This document shows positions 46,726 to 56,476 of a DNA stretch of 64,000 bases, in pieces. The notes below the pieces were generated by a model that made no database searches, had not been told where the DNA came from, and saw nothing but the letters and a program-made list of their open reading frames with translations. Source of the DNA: Blattabacterium cuenoti. Its GTDB lineage: Bacteria > Bacteroidota > Bacteroidia > Flavobacteriales > Blattabacteriaceae. The position numbers were made by a program, and so were the translations under genes. How positions within the stretch are numbered: position 1 is the first letter of the stretch; each line of letters starts with the position of its first letter. The stretch is from positions 102,286 to 166,285 of the forward strand of contig NZ_CP059200.1 in the NCBI RefSeq assembly GCF_014251755.1, read 5' to 3'.

Positions 46726-47679
46726 ATGAAGGGAATTAAAATATTTTCACCAGCTACTGTTGCCAATTTGGTTTGTGGTTTTGATGTTATTGGATTGGCT
46801 TTAGATTTTCCTAAAGATGAAATTTTTTTATATAAATCCAATAATCCAGGAATACGTATACACCGAATACATAGGTCATCATTACCTAATGATCCAATGA
46901 AAAATTCTGCTTTTGTTGCTTTACAATATTTGTTGAAAAAGTATAAACAAAAACAAAAATTTGATAAAAAAGAAAAAATAGGATTTGAAATTGAATTGAT
47001 TAAAAATATTTGTCCTGGAAGTGGAATAGGATCTAGTGCTGCTAGTGCAGCTGGTGTTGTTTATGGAGCTAATATTTTATTAGGAAATCCTTTTAGTGCT
47101 ATACAGTTAATCCGTTTTGCTATGGAAGGAGAACGTGTAGCAAGTGAAACAGCTCATGCTGATAATGTCGCTCCTGCTATTATGGGGGGAATTACATTAA
47201 TCAGAAGTTATCAACCATTGGATATTACTAAATTACATATTCCCAATGAATTATGGGTAAGTATTATCCATCCACAAATTGAAATCAGAACATCTGATGC
47301 TAGAAAAATTCTAAAACAAAAAATATTGATGACAGATGCCATTAGACAGTGGGGAAATGTGGGGGCATTAGTAGCGGGTTTATATCGAGAAGATTATGGA
47401 TTAATCAGTAGATCCTTAGAAGATGTTATTGTAGAACCTATACGATCAATGCTAATTCCAGCTTTTTATGAATTACAAGTAAAATGTAAAGAAATAGGAG
47501 CTTTAGGAGGTGGAATATCTGGTTCAGGTCCTTCTGTTTTCATGCTTAGCAAAGGAAATTATACGGCAAAAAAAGTGACTGAAGTCATGAATAGAGTCTA
47601 TTCTCCGTTACAAGTTGATTATAAAACTTATACTTCTCCTATCAATTCAAAAGGGATCAAGTGGACTCAAATATTGTAA
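46726..47679 (+). CDS. thrB: Homoserine kinase
   Basis: The 317-residue GHMP kinase has the N-terminus FSPATVANLVCGFDVIGLAL, the ATP loop CPGSGIGSSAASAAGVVYGA and the C-terminal GGGISGSGPSVFML. It phosphorylates homoserine in threonine synthesis. It sits between thrA and thrC; the thrC frame opens before the thrB stop, but the likely thrC start is 26 bases after it. Confidence 0.97.
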   Translation: MKGIKIFSPATVANLVCGFDVIGLALDFPKDEIFLYKSNNPGIRIHRIHRSSLPNDPMKNSAFVALQYLLKKYKQKQKFDKKEKIGFEIELIKNICPGSGIGSSAASAAGVVYGANILLGNPFSAIQLIRFAMEGERVASETAHADNVAPAIMGGITLIRSYQPLDITKLHIPNELWVSIIHPQIEIRTSDARKILKQKILMTDAIRQWGNVGALVAGLYREDYGLISRSLEDVIVEPIRSMLIPAFYELQVKCKEIGALGGGISGSGPSVFMLSKGNYTAKKVTEVMNRVYSPLQVDYKTYTSPINSKGIKWTQIL

Positions 47680-47705
47680 ATAATAATTATAGAAAAAAAT
47701 ATATT

Positions 47706-49028
47706 ATGTTATATTTCAGTTTGAAAAATTGTAAAAATTTAGTCTCTTTCAAAGATGCGGTTTTAACAGGATTATCGTATGATGGTGGATTATATATGCC
47801 TCAATGTATTCCTAAATTAGAACCAAAATTTATTCATAAACTTCCGATTTATGATATTTATACGATTGCCATGTTTGTTATCAAACCTTATATTGGAAAA
47901 TATATTCCAGAAAAATTTATTGATCATATTATTCATGATACTTTAAATTTTTCTTTTCCATTGAAAAACATACATGATAATATTCATGTATTAGAACTAT
48001 TTCATGGACCCACTTTAGCTTTTAAAGATGTGGGCGCTAGATTTTTGGCGGGATGTTTAAGTTATTTTTCTGAAAAATTAGGAAAAAATGTGACGGTTTT
48101 AGTAGCGACTTCAGGAGATACCGGAGGTGCTGTTGCTAAAGGATTTCACAAAAAAACTGGAATAGAAGTTATTATTTTATATCCATATAATGGAATTAGT
48201 TCCATACAAAAAAAACAAATCACTTCATTAGGAGATAATATCTTTGCTTTAGAAATAGATGGAAATTTTGATGATTGTCAAAACATGGTTAAAAAAGCTT
48301 TTCTAGATCAAGAAGTAAAAAAAAAATATATATTAACTTCTGCAAATTCAATCAATATAGGGAGATGGCTTCCTCAAATGTTTTATTATTTTATAGCTTA
48401 CAAACAAATAATAGTTGAAAATCCGACAGAATTAATTTTTTCAGTTCCTAGTGGAAATTTTGGAAATCTTTGCGCAGGAATGATGGCAGAAAAAATGGGT
48501 TTACCTATAAAATCTTTTATTGCATCTACAAATGTAAATGACACTATACCTAGATTTTTAAAATCTGAAAAATACCATCCTCTTCCAGTCAAAAAAACTA
48601 TATCGAATGCTATGGATATATCTGCTCCAAGCAATTTTTCTAGAATATGGCATTTATATCAAAAAAATATATTTCAATTAAGAAAAAAACTTTTTTCCTA
48701 TAAATTTACGGATGAAGAAACCCTAGAAATTATAAAAATGATATGGAAAAAATATAAATATATGCTAGATCCACATGGGGCTATTGGTTATTTAGGACTT
48801 AGAAAATATTTACAACAAAAAAAAATTCATAATATTTCCGACCCCGCTATTTTTTTAGAAACAGCTCATCCTATTAAATTTTTAGATCATATGCCACCTT
48901 TTTTGCAAAAAAAAATTGTTTCTAATCAGGAACTTGAAATTTTTTTGAAAAAAAAAAGAAAAATAAAAACAACATCATTATCCAATGATTTTAATGTTTT
49001 TAAAAGTTGGTTATTAGAAAGAAAATGA
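47706..49028 (+). CDS. thrC: Threonine synthase
   Basis: From ATG 47706 the 440-residue PLP enzyme reads MLYFSLKNCKNLVSFKDAVL; a more upstream in-frame ATG at 47661 lies in thrB and was not preferred. The PLP lysine is in HGPTLAFKDVGARFLAG, and the phosphate loop is ATSGDTGGAVAKGF. It makes threonine from phosphohomoserine. It ends the thrABC operon and converges on thyA with a 9-base gap. Confidence 0.97.
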   Translation: MLYFSLKNCKNLVSFKDAVLTGLSYDGGLYMPQCIPKLEPKFIHKLPIYDIYTIAMFVIKPYIGKYIPEKFIDHIIHDTLNFSFPLKNIHDNIHVLELFHGPTLAFKDVGARFLAGCLSYFSEKLGKNVTVLVATSGDTGGAVAKGFHKKTGIEVIILYPYNGISSIQKKQITSLGDNIFALEIDGNFDDCQNMVKKAFLDQEVKKKYILTSANSINIGRWLPQMFYYFIAYKQIIVENPTELIFSVPSGNFGNLCAGMMAEKMGLPIKSFIASTNVNDTIPRFLKSEKYHPLPVKKTISNAMDISAPSNFSRIWHLYQKNIFQLRKKLFSYKFTDEETLEIIKMIWKKYKYMLDPHGAIGYLGLRKYLQQKKIHNISDPAIFLETAHPIKFLDHMPPFLQKKIVSNQELEIFLKKKRKIKTTSLSNDFNVFKSWLLERK

Positions 49029-49037
49029 GATAAATTT

Positions 49038-49832
49038 TTAAATGGCTACATCTCCCTTAATATGAGGAAAAGGATTATAGTTTTTTAACTCAAAGTCTTC
49101 AAAACAAAATTGAAAAATATCTTTTACATAAGGATTGAGAATCAATTTAGGAAGTGGTCTTGGATTTCTTTTTATTTGTAGTTTAATTTGTTGAATATGA
49201 TTGTTATAGATATGAGCATCTCCTATAGTATGAATGAGTTCTTTTTCTTTTAAATTCAAAACTTTAGCTAACATAATAAGTAACAAAGCATAAGATGCTA
49301 TGTTAAATGGTAATCCAATAAAAATATCTGCACTTCTTTGATATAGAAGTAACGATAATTTTTTTTGATGTACATAAAATTGGAATAACAAATGACAAGG
49401 AGGTAATGCCATTTTTTGAATCATTCCTACATTCCAAGAAGAAACAATTAAACGTCTGGAATTGGGATTAAACTTTATTTCTTTTATAATATTAACGATT
49501 TGATCGATAAAATGTCCATCATAGGTAGGCCATTTTCTCCATTGAAATCCATATATAGGACCTAGTTCTCCATTATCATCCGCCCACTGATTCCAAATAT
49601 TAACTTGATTATTTATTAAAAATTGAATGTTAGTCTCTCCTTTTAAAAACCATAATAGTTCATAAATAATAGATCGTATGTTTAATTTTTTAGTGGTTAA
49701 AATAGGGAACCCTTTTTTTAAATCAAATCTCATTTGATATCCAAATAGGCTTATTGTTCCTACGCCAGTACGATCTTCTCTTTTGATCCCCTTTTTTAAT
49801 ACGTTTTTTAATAAATTTAAATATTGTTTCAT
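49038..49832 (-). CDS. thyA: Thymidylate synthase
   Basis: From ATG 49832 ([12 protein letters not shown]) the protein has 264 residues, the same length as the E. coli enzyme. The catalytic Cys is in [13 protein letters not shown], with [18 protein letters not shown] and the C-terminal HIKGDVAI. It makes dTMP from dUMP using methylene-tetrahydrofolate. All catalytic parts look intact, although both dUMP-supplying enzymes in this window carry lesions. Confidence 0.97.
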   Translation of the reverse strand: MKQYLNLLKNVLKKGIKREDRTGVGTISLFGYQMRFDLKKGFPILTTKKLNIRSIIYELLWFLKGETNIQFLINNQVNIWNQWADDNGELGPIYGFQWRKWPTYDGHFIDQIVNIIKEIKFNPNSRRLIVSSWNVGMIQKMALPPCHLLFQFYVHQKKLSLLLYQRSADIFIGLPFNIASYALLLIMLAKVLNLKEKELIHTIGDAHIYNNHIQQIKLQIKRNPRPLPKLILNPYVKDIFQFCFEDFELKNYNPFPHIKGDVAI

Positions 49833-49872
49833 GATCTTAATCAAGATGCATTTATTTTTTTAATTTTAAAAG

Positions 49873-49880
49873 TATTTTTG
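49873..49880 (+). promoter_or_regulatory. Candidate -7 box of the prs promoter
   Basis: TATTTTTG matches TANNTTTG and lies 19 bases before the prs ATG in the 67-base thyA-prs divergent gap. No -33 TTG is apparent. Confidence 0.33.
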
Positions 49881-49899
49881 CATAATAAAAAATACAACT

Positions 49900-50838
49900 A
49901 TGAATCAAAAGGTTTTCTTTTTTTCTACAAGAAGTGGGTTAAAATTATCGAAGAATATAGCTTATTATTATGGAAATTTTATTGGTAAAGTACGATTTTT
50001 AGAATTTAGTGATGGAGAATATACTCCTTGTTTTGAACAATCTGTTCGTGGATCTCAAGTATTTTTGATTGGTTCTACTTTTCCTCCAGTAGATAATTTG
50101 ATGGAATTATTATTAATGTGTGATGCAGCTTGTAGGGCTTCAGCTTATAACATAACACTTGTTATTCCGTATTTTGGATGGGCTAGACAAGATCATAAAG
50201 ATAAACCTAGAACTCCTATTGCCGCAAAACTAATAGCAAATCTCATAGTTGCTTCAGGAGCTACTAGAGTCATGACCATGGATTTACATGCAGATCAAAT
50301 TCAAGGATTTTTTGATATTCCTGTAGATCATTTATATGCATCTAGAATATTTATTAATTATATTAAAAAATTAAACATAGATCAATTAACCATTGCTTCT
50401 CCAGATATGGGAGGGGCTAAAAGAGCCAGAAGTTATGCAGGCTATTTAGGTACAGATGTAGTAATCTGTTATAAAGAAAGAAAAAAAGCGAATGAAATAG
50501 AATTTATGAATTTGATAGGAAATGTAAAAAATAAAAACATTATACTTATAGATGACATGGTAGATACAGCTGGTACTTTAACAGAAGCGGCTAATTTAAT
50601 CAAAAAACAAGGAGCTAAAAGTATACGTGCGATAGCGACTCATCCTGTTCTATCAGGAAATTCCTATGACAAAATACATCAATCCGAAATTGAAGAATTG
50701 GTGGTGACTGATACGATTCCTATAAATCAAATGAAACAAAATGATAAAATTCAAGTTTTGTCTTGTGCTCCACTTTTTGCGGAAGTGATGCAATCAGTAC
50801 ATAAAGACGAGTCCATTAGTAATAAATTTATAATATGA
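49900..50838 (+). CDS. prs: Ribose-phosphate pyrophosphokinase
   Basis: The 312-residue protein has the PRPP synthase core: FSDGEYTPCFEQSVRG, IPYFGWARQDHKDKPRTPI, MTMDLHADQIQGFFDIPVDH and the PRPP loop ILIDDMVDTAGTLTEA. It makes PRPP used by UMP synthase and purine enzymes in this window. Its stop overlaps the rplY start by 4 bases (ATGA), the usual prs-rplY pair. Confidence 0.97.
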   Translation: MNQKVFFFSTRSGLKLSKNIAYYYGNFIGKVRFLEFSDGEYTPCFEQSVRGSQVFLIGSTFPPVDNLMELLLMCDAACRASAYNITLVIPYFGWARQDHKDKPRTPIAAKLIANLIVASGATRVMTMDLHADQIQGFFDIPVDHLYASRIFINYIKKLNIDQLTIASPDMGGAKRARSYAGYLGTDVVICYKERKKANEIEFMNLIGNVKNKNIILIDDMVDTAGTLTEAANLIKKQGAKSIRAIATHPVLSGNSYDKIHQSEIEELVVTDTIPINQMKQNDKIQVLSCAPLFAEVMQSVHKDESISNKFII

Positions 50839-51506
50839 AATATGTAAATATATACGGAAATAAAAGAAACATTGGAAAAAAAGCAGTTCGATTTATTCGA
50901 ATGTCTGGATATATTCCATGTATTTTGTATGGAAAAAATATAAATATTCCGTTTTCTATTTCATTAGAAAGTTTAAAAAAAATAGTATCTACTACAGAAA
51001 TATATGGTGTTACTCTTAAAATAGAGGGATATGATCAAAGTATCAATGCCATTCGAAAGGAAATACAATTTGATCCGGTTAATAATAAAATATTACATGT
51101 AGATTTTTACCAAATTGATCAATCTAAACCGATTATATTAGAAATTCCCGTAAAAACGGTTGGTAGACCTGTTGGAGTTGAAAAAGGTGGAGAATATTAT
51201 TCTTTTATTAGAAAATTAAAGGTAAAAGCAAGTCCATATAATATGCCAGAATCCATTGAACTCAATATTAATTTTTTAGATATAGGAGATAGAATCATAG
51301 TCGAAGATTTATATAATGATCAATATACTATTTTACATCCTTCTCATACTCTGATAGCACGGGTAAAAAGTTCCCGTACAATTATTAAAAGTTCTCAAGA
51401 AGAAAATCAAGAAGAAAAAGGAAAAGAAAAAGGAAAAGAAAAAGAAAAAGAAAAAGAAAAAGGAAAAGGAAAAGGAAAAGGAAAAGGAAAAGGAGATAAA
51501 AAATAA
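50835..51506 (+). CDS. rplY: 50S ribosomal protein L25 (Ctc form) with low-complexity tail
   Basis: The 223-residue protein has an L25 5S rRNA-binding domain (GKKAVRFIRMSGYIPCILYG) and a TL5/CTC C-terminal domain (IILEIPVKTVGRPVGVEKGG). The last 35 residues or so are only Glu, Lys, Gly and a few others, encoded by an 88-base all-purine tract. The tail is likely disordered and may vary in length between strains. It is coupled to prs by a 4-base overlap. Confidence 0.94.
   Translation: MKYVNIYGNKRNIGKKAVRFIRMSGYIPCILYGKNINIPFSISLESLKKIVSTTEIYGVTLKIEGYDQSINAIRKEIQFDPVNNKILHVDFYQIDQSKPIILEIPVKTVGRPVGVEKGGEYYSFIRKLKVKASPYNMPESIELNINFLDIGDRIIVEDLYNDQYTILHPSHTLIARVKSSRTIIKSSQEENQEEKGKEKGKEKEKEKEKGKGKGKGKGKGDKK
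51409..51496 (+). repeat. 88-base homopurine tract made of GAAAAA/GGAAAA hexamers (3' end of rplY)
   Basis: Every base from 51409 to 51496 is A or G. Most of it is tandem six-base units of AAAAGG or AAAAGA type, in frame, giving Glu-Lys and Gly-Lys dipeptides. Such tracts can change length by strand slippage and can form triplex DNA in vitro. Confidence 0.9.
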
Positions 51507-51514
51507 AATGAACA

Positions 51515-51976
51515 ATGTGTTTAGACTTTTATTTTATGAAAATAGCTTTAAAAGAGGCTTTTATTGCTTTTTATAAAAATGAAATTCCTATAGGTGCTGC
51601 AATTACATATCAAAATATAGTTATAGCAAAAGCTCATAATTTAACTGAAACTTTATGTGACATTACTGCACATGCAGAAATGTTAGTAATAAACTTAGCC
51701 TCTAATTATTTAAAAAAAAAATATATCAAAAAATGTACTTTATATGTGACCCTAGAACCATGTGTTATGTGTGCGGGAGCCCTATTTTGGTCTCAAATAG
51801 GACGAGTTGTTTGTGGAGCTTCTAATCCCTCAAAAAGAGGATTCATATATTCTGGAACTAAATTACATCCCCAAACAGAATTTGTATCTGGAATTATGAA
51901 AAATCAATGTAAAGCTCTGATACAAGAGTTTTTTTTTTATAAAAGAATCTATAAAAAGAAAAAAAAATTTATATAA
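51515..51976 (+). CDS. tadA: tRNA adenosine(34) deaminase TadA
   Basis: The 153-residue zinc deaminase has motif TAHAEMLVIN (His and catalytic Glu) and LEPCVMCAGALFWSQIGRVV (two Cys ligands). The N-terminus (FYFMKIALKEAFIAFYKNEI) matches TadA. It converts A34 to inosine in tRNA-Arg. Other nucleoside deaminases share this fold, but the PCVMCAGA and IGRVVCGA motifs favour TadA. It converges on dedA with an 8-base overlap. Confidence 0.88.
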   Translation: MCLDFYFMKIALKEAFIAFYKNEIPIGAAITYQNIVIAKAHNLTETLCDITAHAEMLVINLASNYLKKKYIKKCTLYVTLEPCVMCAGALFWSQIGRVVCGASNPSKRGFIYSGTKLHPQTEFVSGIMKNQCKALIQEFFFYKRIYKKKKKFI

Positions 51977-52670
51977 ATATTTTTTTCTTTTTATTCTTAC
52001 TGATTTTCATTTTAAAAAAAACTGGTAAAGTTGTCATTAATACAATCAATAAAATAATCCATTCAAGATGATTTTTTAATTCCGGAAAATGTTTATCTAA
52101 ATAATGTCCAGCTAACATAATAGAAAAGGTCCAAGCAAGCGCTCCAATAATATTATATATCATAAACTTTTTGAAATCTACACGAATTGCTCCTGCTACA
52201 ATAGGAGCAAAAGATCGAAACATGGGAAGAAAACGACTCATAATAAGAGCCGTTGTTTTATATTTATTATAAAACAATTTTGCTAAAATTAAATGTTTTT
52301 TCTTAAAAAAAAAGGAATCTTTTCTATTGTATAACAATTTTCCGGATTTGTACCCTAGCCAGTATCCTTGCATATTTCCAAGAATAGCCACACATGATAC
52401 AATTAAAATAATCACAAAAAAAGGTACATTATAAAAATTTTTGCATAAATCTTTTCCAAAAATTCCGGCAGTAAATAATAAAGAATCTCCAGGTAAAAAA
52501 AAACCGATAAAGAATCCTGTTTCCGCAAATACAATAGCTAAAAGAATAAATAAAGCTGTATTTCCGAAATATAAAAATATCCATCTAGGATTAAATAAAT
52601 GTTGAAAAAAATCCCAAAAATCTGACATTTTACAAATATGATAATGAAAGTCAAAGTTAAATATTTCCAT
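51969..52670 (-). CDS. DedA family membrane protein
   Basis: The 233-residue multi-pass protein has the DedA/SNARE-associated motifs FAETGFFIGFFLPGDSLLFTAG, GNMQGYWLGYKSGK and SRFLPMFRSFAPIVAGA. Members act as lipid-carrier (undecaprenyl phosphate or phospholipid) flippases in some bacteria; the cargo here is unknown. It is transcribed away from the small ORF and aroB. Confidence 0.9.
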   Translation of the reverse strand: MEIFNFDFHYHICKMSDFWDFFQHLFNPRWIFLYFGNTALFILLAIVFAETGFFIGFFLPGDSLLFTAGIFGKDLCKNFYNVPFFVIILIVSCVAILGNMQGYWLGYKSGKLLYNRKDSFFFKKKHLILAKLFYNKYKTTALIMSRFLPMFRSFAPIVAGAIRVDFKKFMIYNIIGALAWTFSIMLAGHYLDKHFPELKNHLEWIILLIVLMTTLPVFFKMKISKNKKKKIFI

Positions 52671-52752
52671 TTTTTATAAAAACTAAAAAATAAAAATATT
52701 TTTTTCATATGAAAATATGAAAAAAAAACTAATATATTATATTATTTTTTGT

Positions 52753-52872
52753 ATGGAGTACTTATTTAAATTTATCCATTTTTTAGGATGGTTTCCTAAT
52801 ATATTTTTCTTTACAATAGGTTTGGTTTTTATCATTTTTTGGTTGTGTAAAATATTTTATTTCATTGATTAA
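52753..52872 (+). CDS. 39-residue small membrane protein upstream of aroB
   Basis: ATG 52753 to TAA 52870-52872 encodes a 39-residue peptide with an amphipathic start (MEYLFKFIHFLGWF) and one membrane span (FFFTIGLVFIIFWL). An in-frame ATG at 52717 would give 51 residues. I do not recognise a family. Position before aroB, 42 bases from its ATG, and the candidate aroB promoter overlapping its end leave its status open. Confidence 0.42.
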   Translation: MEYLFKFIHFLGWFPNIFFFTIGLVFIIFWLCKIFYFID

Positions 52873-52892
52873 TAAAAAATTGGTTAATTTTG
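52865..52892 (+). promoter_or_regulatory. Candidate aroB promoter (TTG-N17-TAATTTTG)
   Basis: TTG (52865-52867) is followed after 17 bases by TAATTTTG (52885-52892). This fits the flavobacterial promoter consensus TTG-N17-23-TANNTTTG and lies 22 bases before the aroB ATG. It overlaps the end of the small membrane protein frame. Confidence 0.42.
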
Positions 52893-52914
52893 TTTGTTAA
52901 ACGAGGCTAAATTC

Positions 52915-53970
52915 ATGAAAATGAAAAAATTCATATACTTTAATGAAGAGGCTTATGATAAGCTTAAAAATTACTTACTTCATCAAGTAGATTCCATTCA
53001 AAATATATTTATTCTCGTAGATGAAAAAACCTATAAACATTGTCTTCCCATTCTTTTTCATTACATAGATTTCTTAGAAAAATCTAATATTATTGAAATC
53101 AAATCAGGAGAAAAAGAAAAAAATATTTATACGTGTATTCAAATATGCAAACATTTAGAAAAATTTAAAGCAACTAGAAAAAGTTTAATCCTAAATTTAG
53201 GAGGAGGAGTTATAACAGATATTGGAGGATTTGTAGCTTCTATATTTAAACGAGGCATTCGTTTTGTTAATATTCCTACAACTTTATTAGGAATGGTTGA
53301 TGCTTCTATAGGATATAAAACAGGAGTGAATTTAGATTCTATAAAAAATGAAATAGGATCTTTTTCGGTTCCAGAATTTTTAATCATAGATACTCATTTT
53401 TTAAAAACACTTCCACATTCAGAAATTTTTTCTGGAATGGCAGAAATGTTCAAACATGGTTTGATCGCCGATAAAAGTTTTTGGAAACAAATGAATCAAA
53501 TACAAAAAAATATCATTCATAAACATGAATGGGAACAGTTAATTCATAAATCTGTATTCATTAAACAAAAAATTGTAGATCAAGATCCTAAAGAAAAAGG
53601 ATTAAGAAAAATTCTTAATTTTGGACACACTATTGGACATGCTTTAGAGAGCTATTTAATGAATATAAATAAAAAAATATTGCATGGAATTGCTGTAACT
53701 ATGGGTATGATTTATGAATCATGGATTTCTTTCAAAATCAATGGTTTATCCATATCTGATTACAAAGAAATCAGATCTACACTTTCTGCATTATATCCAA
53801 TACAAAATCCAATTTCTGATTTTGAAATTCAAAAATTATTTCTGATTATGGAACATGATAAAAAAAATGAACAAAATCAAATTCAATTTTCTTTATTAAA
53901 AGAAATAGGAAAATGTTCCTACAATTGTCAAGTTCCATATTCCTTGATCAAGGAAAGTTTTTTGATATAA
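52915..53970 (+). CDS. aroB: 3-dehydroquinate synthase
   Basis: The protein has 351 residues from ATG 52915; a second ATG two codons later and a TTG at 52894 are alternatives. It has the NAD and zinc motifs: NLGGGVITDIGGFVASIFKR, NIPTTLLGMVDASIGYKTGVN (in part), GMAEMFKHGLI and LNFGHTIGHALES. It makes dehydroquinate in the shikimate pathway to aromatic amino acids, a plausible provisioning role for a symbiont. Confidence 0.96.
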   Translation: MKMKKFIYFNEEAYDKLKNYLLHQVDSIQNIFILVDEKTYKHCLPILFHYIDFLEKSNIIEIKSGEKEKNIYTCIQICKHLEKFKATRKSLILNLGGGVITDIGGFVASIFKRGIRFVNIPTTLLGMVDASIGYKTGVNLDSIKNEIGSFSVPEFLIIDTHFLKTLPHSEIFSGMAEMFKHGLIADKSFWKQMNQIQKNIIHKHEWEQLIHKSVFIKQKIVDQDPKEKGLRKILNFGHTIGHALESYLMNINKKILHGIAVTMGMIYESWISFKINGLSISDYKEIRSTLSALYPIQNPISDFEIQKLFLIMEHDKKNEQNQIQFSLLKEIGKCSYNCQVPYSLIKESFLI

Positions 53971-54016
53971 ATATTTTTATTAATTTATAATAACATTAAT
54001 TAATCTTTTCAAAAAA

Positions 54017-56476
54017 ATGAATGAAAGTGAAGGAGAAAAATTGATTTCTATTAATATTGAAGATGAAATGAAATCATCTTATATAGATTATTCTATGTCT
54101 GTGATTGTATCCAGAGCTCTTCCAGATGTTAGAGATGGGTTAAAACCGGTACATAGAAGAGTTCTTTATGGAATGTACCAATTAGGAATTATTTCTAATA
54201 GTTCTTATAAAAAATCTGCTCGTATTGTTGGAGAAGTTTTGGGTAAATATCATCCTCATGGAGACATTTCTGTTTATGATACTATGGTTCGTATGACTCA
54301 AAAATGGACATTACGTTATCCATTAATAGATGGACAGGGAAATTTTGGATCATTGGATGCAGATCCTCCGGCAGCTATGCGTTATACAGAAGTAAAAATG
54401 AAAAAAATTTCTGAAGAAATGTTGTTGGATATAAAAAAAGATACCGTGGATATGCAATTAAATTTCGATGATTCTTTGGATGAACCAACGGTTTTACCTA
54501 CCAGAATTCCCAATCTTCTAATTAATGGATCTTCTGGAATTGCAGTGGGAATGGCAACTAATATTCCTCCTCACAATTTAACAGAAACTATAAATGCTAT
54601 TTGTGCCTATATAGATCATAATGATATCTCTATAGAACAGATTATGAAATATATCAAAGGACCTGATTTTCCTACAGGTGGAATTATTTACGGATATGAT
54701 GGTGTTAAAAATTCTTTTTACACTGGAAAAGGACGTATTGTTTTACGTGCAAAAGTACATTTTGAAGAACTTCATGGAAGACCATGTATAATTGTAGATG
54801 AAATTCCTTATCAAGTCAATAAAGCGGATATGATCGCTAGAACTGTGGAATTGATAAAAGAAGGTAAAATGGAAGGAATTTATCAGATCCGTGACGAGTC
54901 GGATAGAAATGGATTACGTATTGTTTACATTTTGAAACACAATGTAAATTCTAATATATTATTGAATCAATTGTTTCAATATACTTCTTTACAAACTTAT
55001 TTTAATGTCAATAATATAGCATTAGTGAATGGAAAACCTGTTCAATTAAATATAAAAAGTTTTATTCAACACTTTGTTGATCATAGACATAATGTTATTA
55101 TTCGTCGTACAAAATACGAACTCAAAAAGTGTCAAAATCGTATTCATATTTTATTAGGTTTTTTGAAAATATTAGATCATTTAGATATCATGATTCAATT
55201 CATTCAAAAGTCTAAAAATCGTTCTGATGCTTGTAATAGACTGATTCAAAAATTTCACATATCAAAAAATCAATCTCAATCTATTTTAGATATGAAATTA
55301 CAAAGTCTTACTTCTTTAGAAGTCAAAAAACTTAGAAAAGAATATGACGAACTTGTTCAAAAAATAGAGTTTTTTATAAATGTTTTAAAAGAGCATTCCA
55401 TAAGAACCAAAATTATTAAAGAAGAACTTTTAGAGATTCAAAAAAAGTACAAAGATAAACGTCGTACACAAATCGATTATTCTGGATATAAGGTAAATAT
55501 AGAAGATTTAATTGAAAACGAACAGGTCGTACTTACTATTTCCCATGCAGGGTACATCAAGAGAACATCCTTGTCAGAATACAAACGTCAAGGAAGGGGA
55601 GGAGTAGGAAATAGAGGGGCTATTGCTAGAGAATCCGATTTTTTTAAACATTTGCTTGTAGCAAGAAATCATCAATATTTACTTTTTTTTACAAAAAAAG
55701 GGAAATGTTTTTGGCTCAAAGTATATGAAATTCCAGAAGGATCTAAAATTTCTAAAGGTAGAGCGATACAAAACATTATTCGTCTTCAACCAGAAGATAA
55801 AGTCAATGCTTATATATTAACAGGAGATCTTTCTATCAAAAAGTATGTCAAAGATTATTATGTCATGATGATTACGAAAAAAGGTATTATTAAAAAAACA
55901 CCTTTAGAAAATTATTCTCGTCCTAGAAAAGATGGAATCAATGCTATTGTGATTCGTAAAGGAGATTCTTTGATGGAAGCGATTCTAACGAAGGGGGATA
56001 GTCATGTTTTGATTGCTGTAAAAAGTGGAAGGATTATTCGTTTTTCAGAAAATAAAATTCGTTCAACTGGAAGAGCTTCTTCGGGAGTGATAGGAATAAA
56101 TATAAAAAATAAAGATATAGTCATTGGAATGATATGTGTGGAAGGAAAAGAAAAAGGACATTTATTGGTTGTTTCTGAAAAAGGGTTTGGAAAAAGATCT
56201 AATATTAAAGATTATCGGATTACTAATCGTGGTGGAAAAGGAATTAAAACAATAAATATTACTCAAAAAACAGGAAGTTTAATTTCCATAAAATATGTCA
56301 CGGATCGAGATGATTTGATGATTATTAAAAAATCAGGAATTATGATACGTATACCTATATCAGATATAAGAGTTATGGGAAGAACGACTCAAGGAGTTCG
56401 ATTAATTCATTTAAAAGAAAACGATGCTATAGCTGATGTAGCAAAAGTTTACAAACCTATTGCGGTGTTTCATTAA
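54017..56476 (+). CDS. gyrA: DNA gyrase subunit A
   Basis: The 819-residue protein has the breakage-reunion domain with [18 protein letters not shown] and the catalytic Tyr in [10 protein letters not shown], the coiled-coil tower, and a C-terminal beta-pinwheel. The GyrA box is present as QGRGGVG in [14 protein letters not shown], which separates gyrase from topoisomerase IV. It introduces negative supercoils. Its 3' end overlaps the convergent protease gene by 20 bases. Confidence 0.97.
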   Translation: MNESEGEKLISINIEDEMKSSYIDYSMSVIVSRALPDVRDGLKPVHRRVLYGMYQLGIISNSSYKKSARIVGEVLGKYHPHGDISVYDTMVRMTQKWTLRYPLIDGQGNFGSLDADPPAAMRYTEVKMKKISEEMLLDIKKDTVDMQLNFDDSLDEPTVLPTRIPNLLINGSSGIAVGMATNIPPHNLTETINAICAYIDHNDISIEQIMKYIKGPDFPTGGIIYGYDGVKNSFYTGKGRIVLRAKVHFEELHGRPCIIVDEIPYQVNKADMIARTVELIKEGKMEGIYQIRDESDRNGLRIVYILKHNVNSNILLNQLFQYTSLQTYFNVNNIALVNGKPVQLNIKSFIQHFVDHRHNVIIRRTKYELKKCQNRIHILLGFLKILDHLDIMIQFIQKSKNRSDACNRLIQKFHISKNQSQSILDMKLQSLTSLEVKKLRKEYDELVQKIEFFINVLKEHSIRTKIIKEELLEIQKKYKDKRRTQIDYSGYKVNIEDLIENEQVVLTISHAGYIKRTSLSEYKRQGRGGVGNRGAIARESDFFKHLLVARNHQYLLFFTKKGKCFWLKVYEIPEGSKISKGRAIQNIIRLQPEDKVNAYILTGDLSIKKYVKDYYVMMITKKGIIKKTPLENYSRPRKDGINAIVIRKGDSLMEAILTKGDSHVLIAVKSGRIIRFSENKIRSTGRASSGVIGINIKNKDIVIGMICVEGKEKGHLLVVSEKGFGKRSNIKDYRITNRGGKGIKTINITQKTGSLISIKYVTDRDDLMIIKKSGIMIRIPISDIRVMGRTTQGVRLIHLKENDAIADVAKVYKPIAVFH

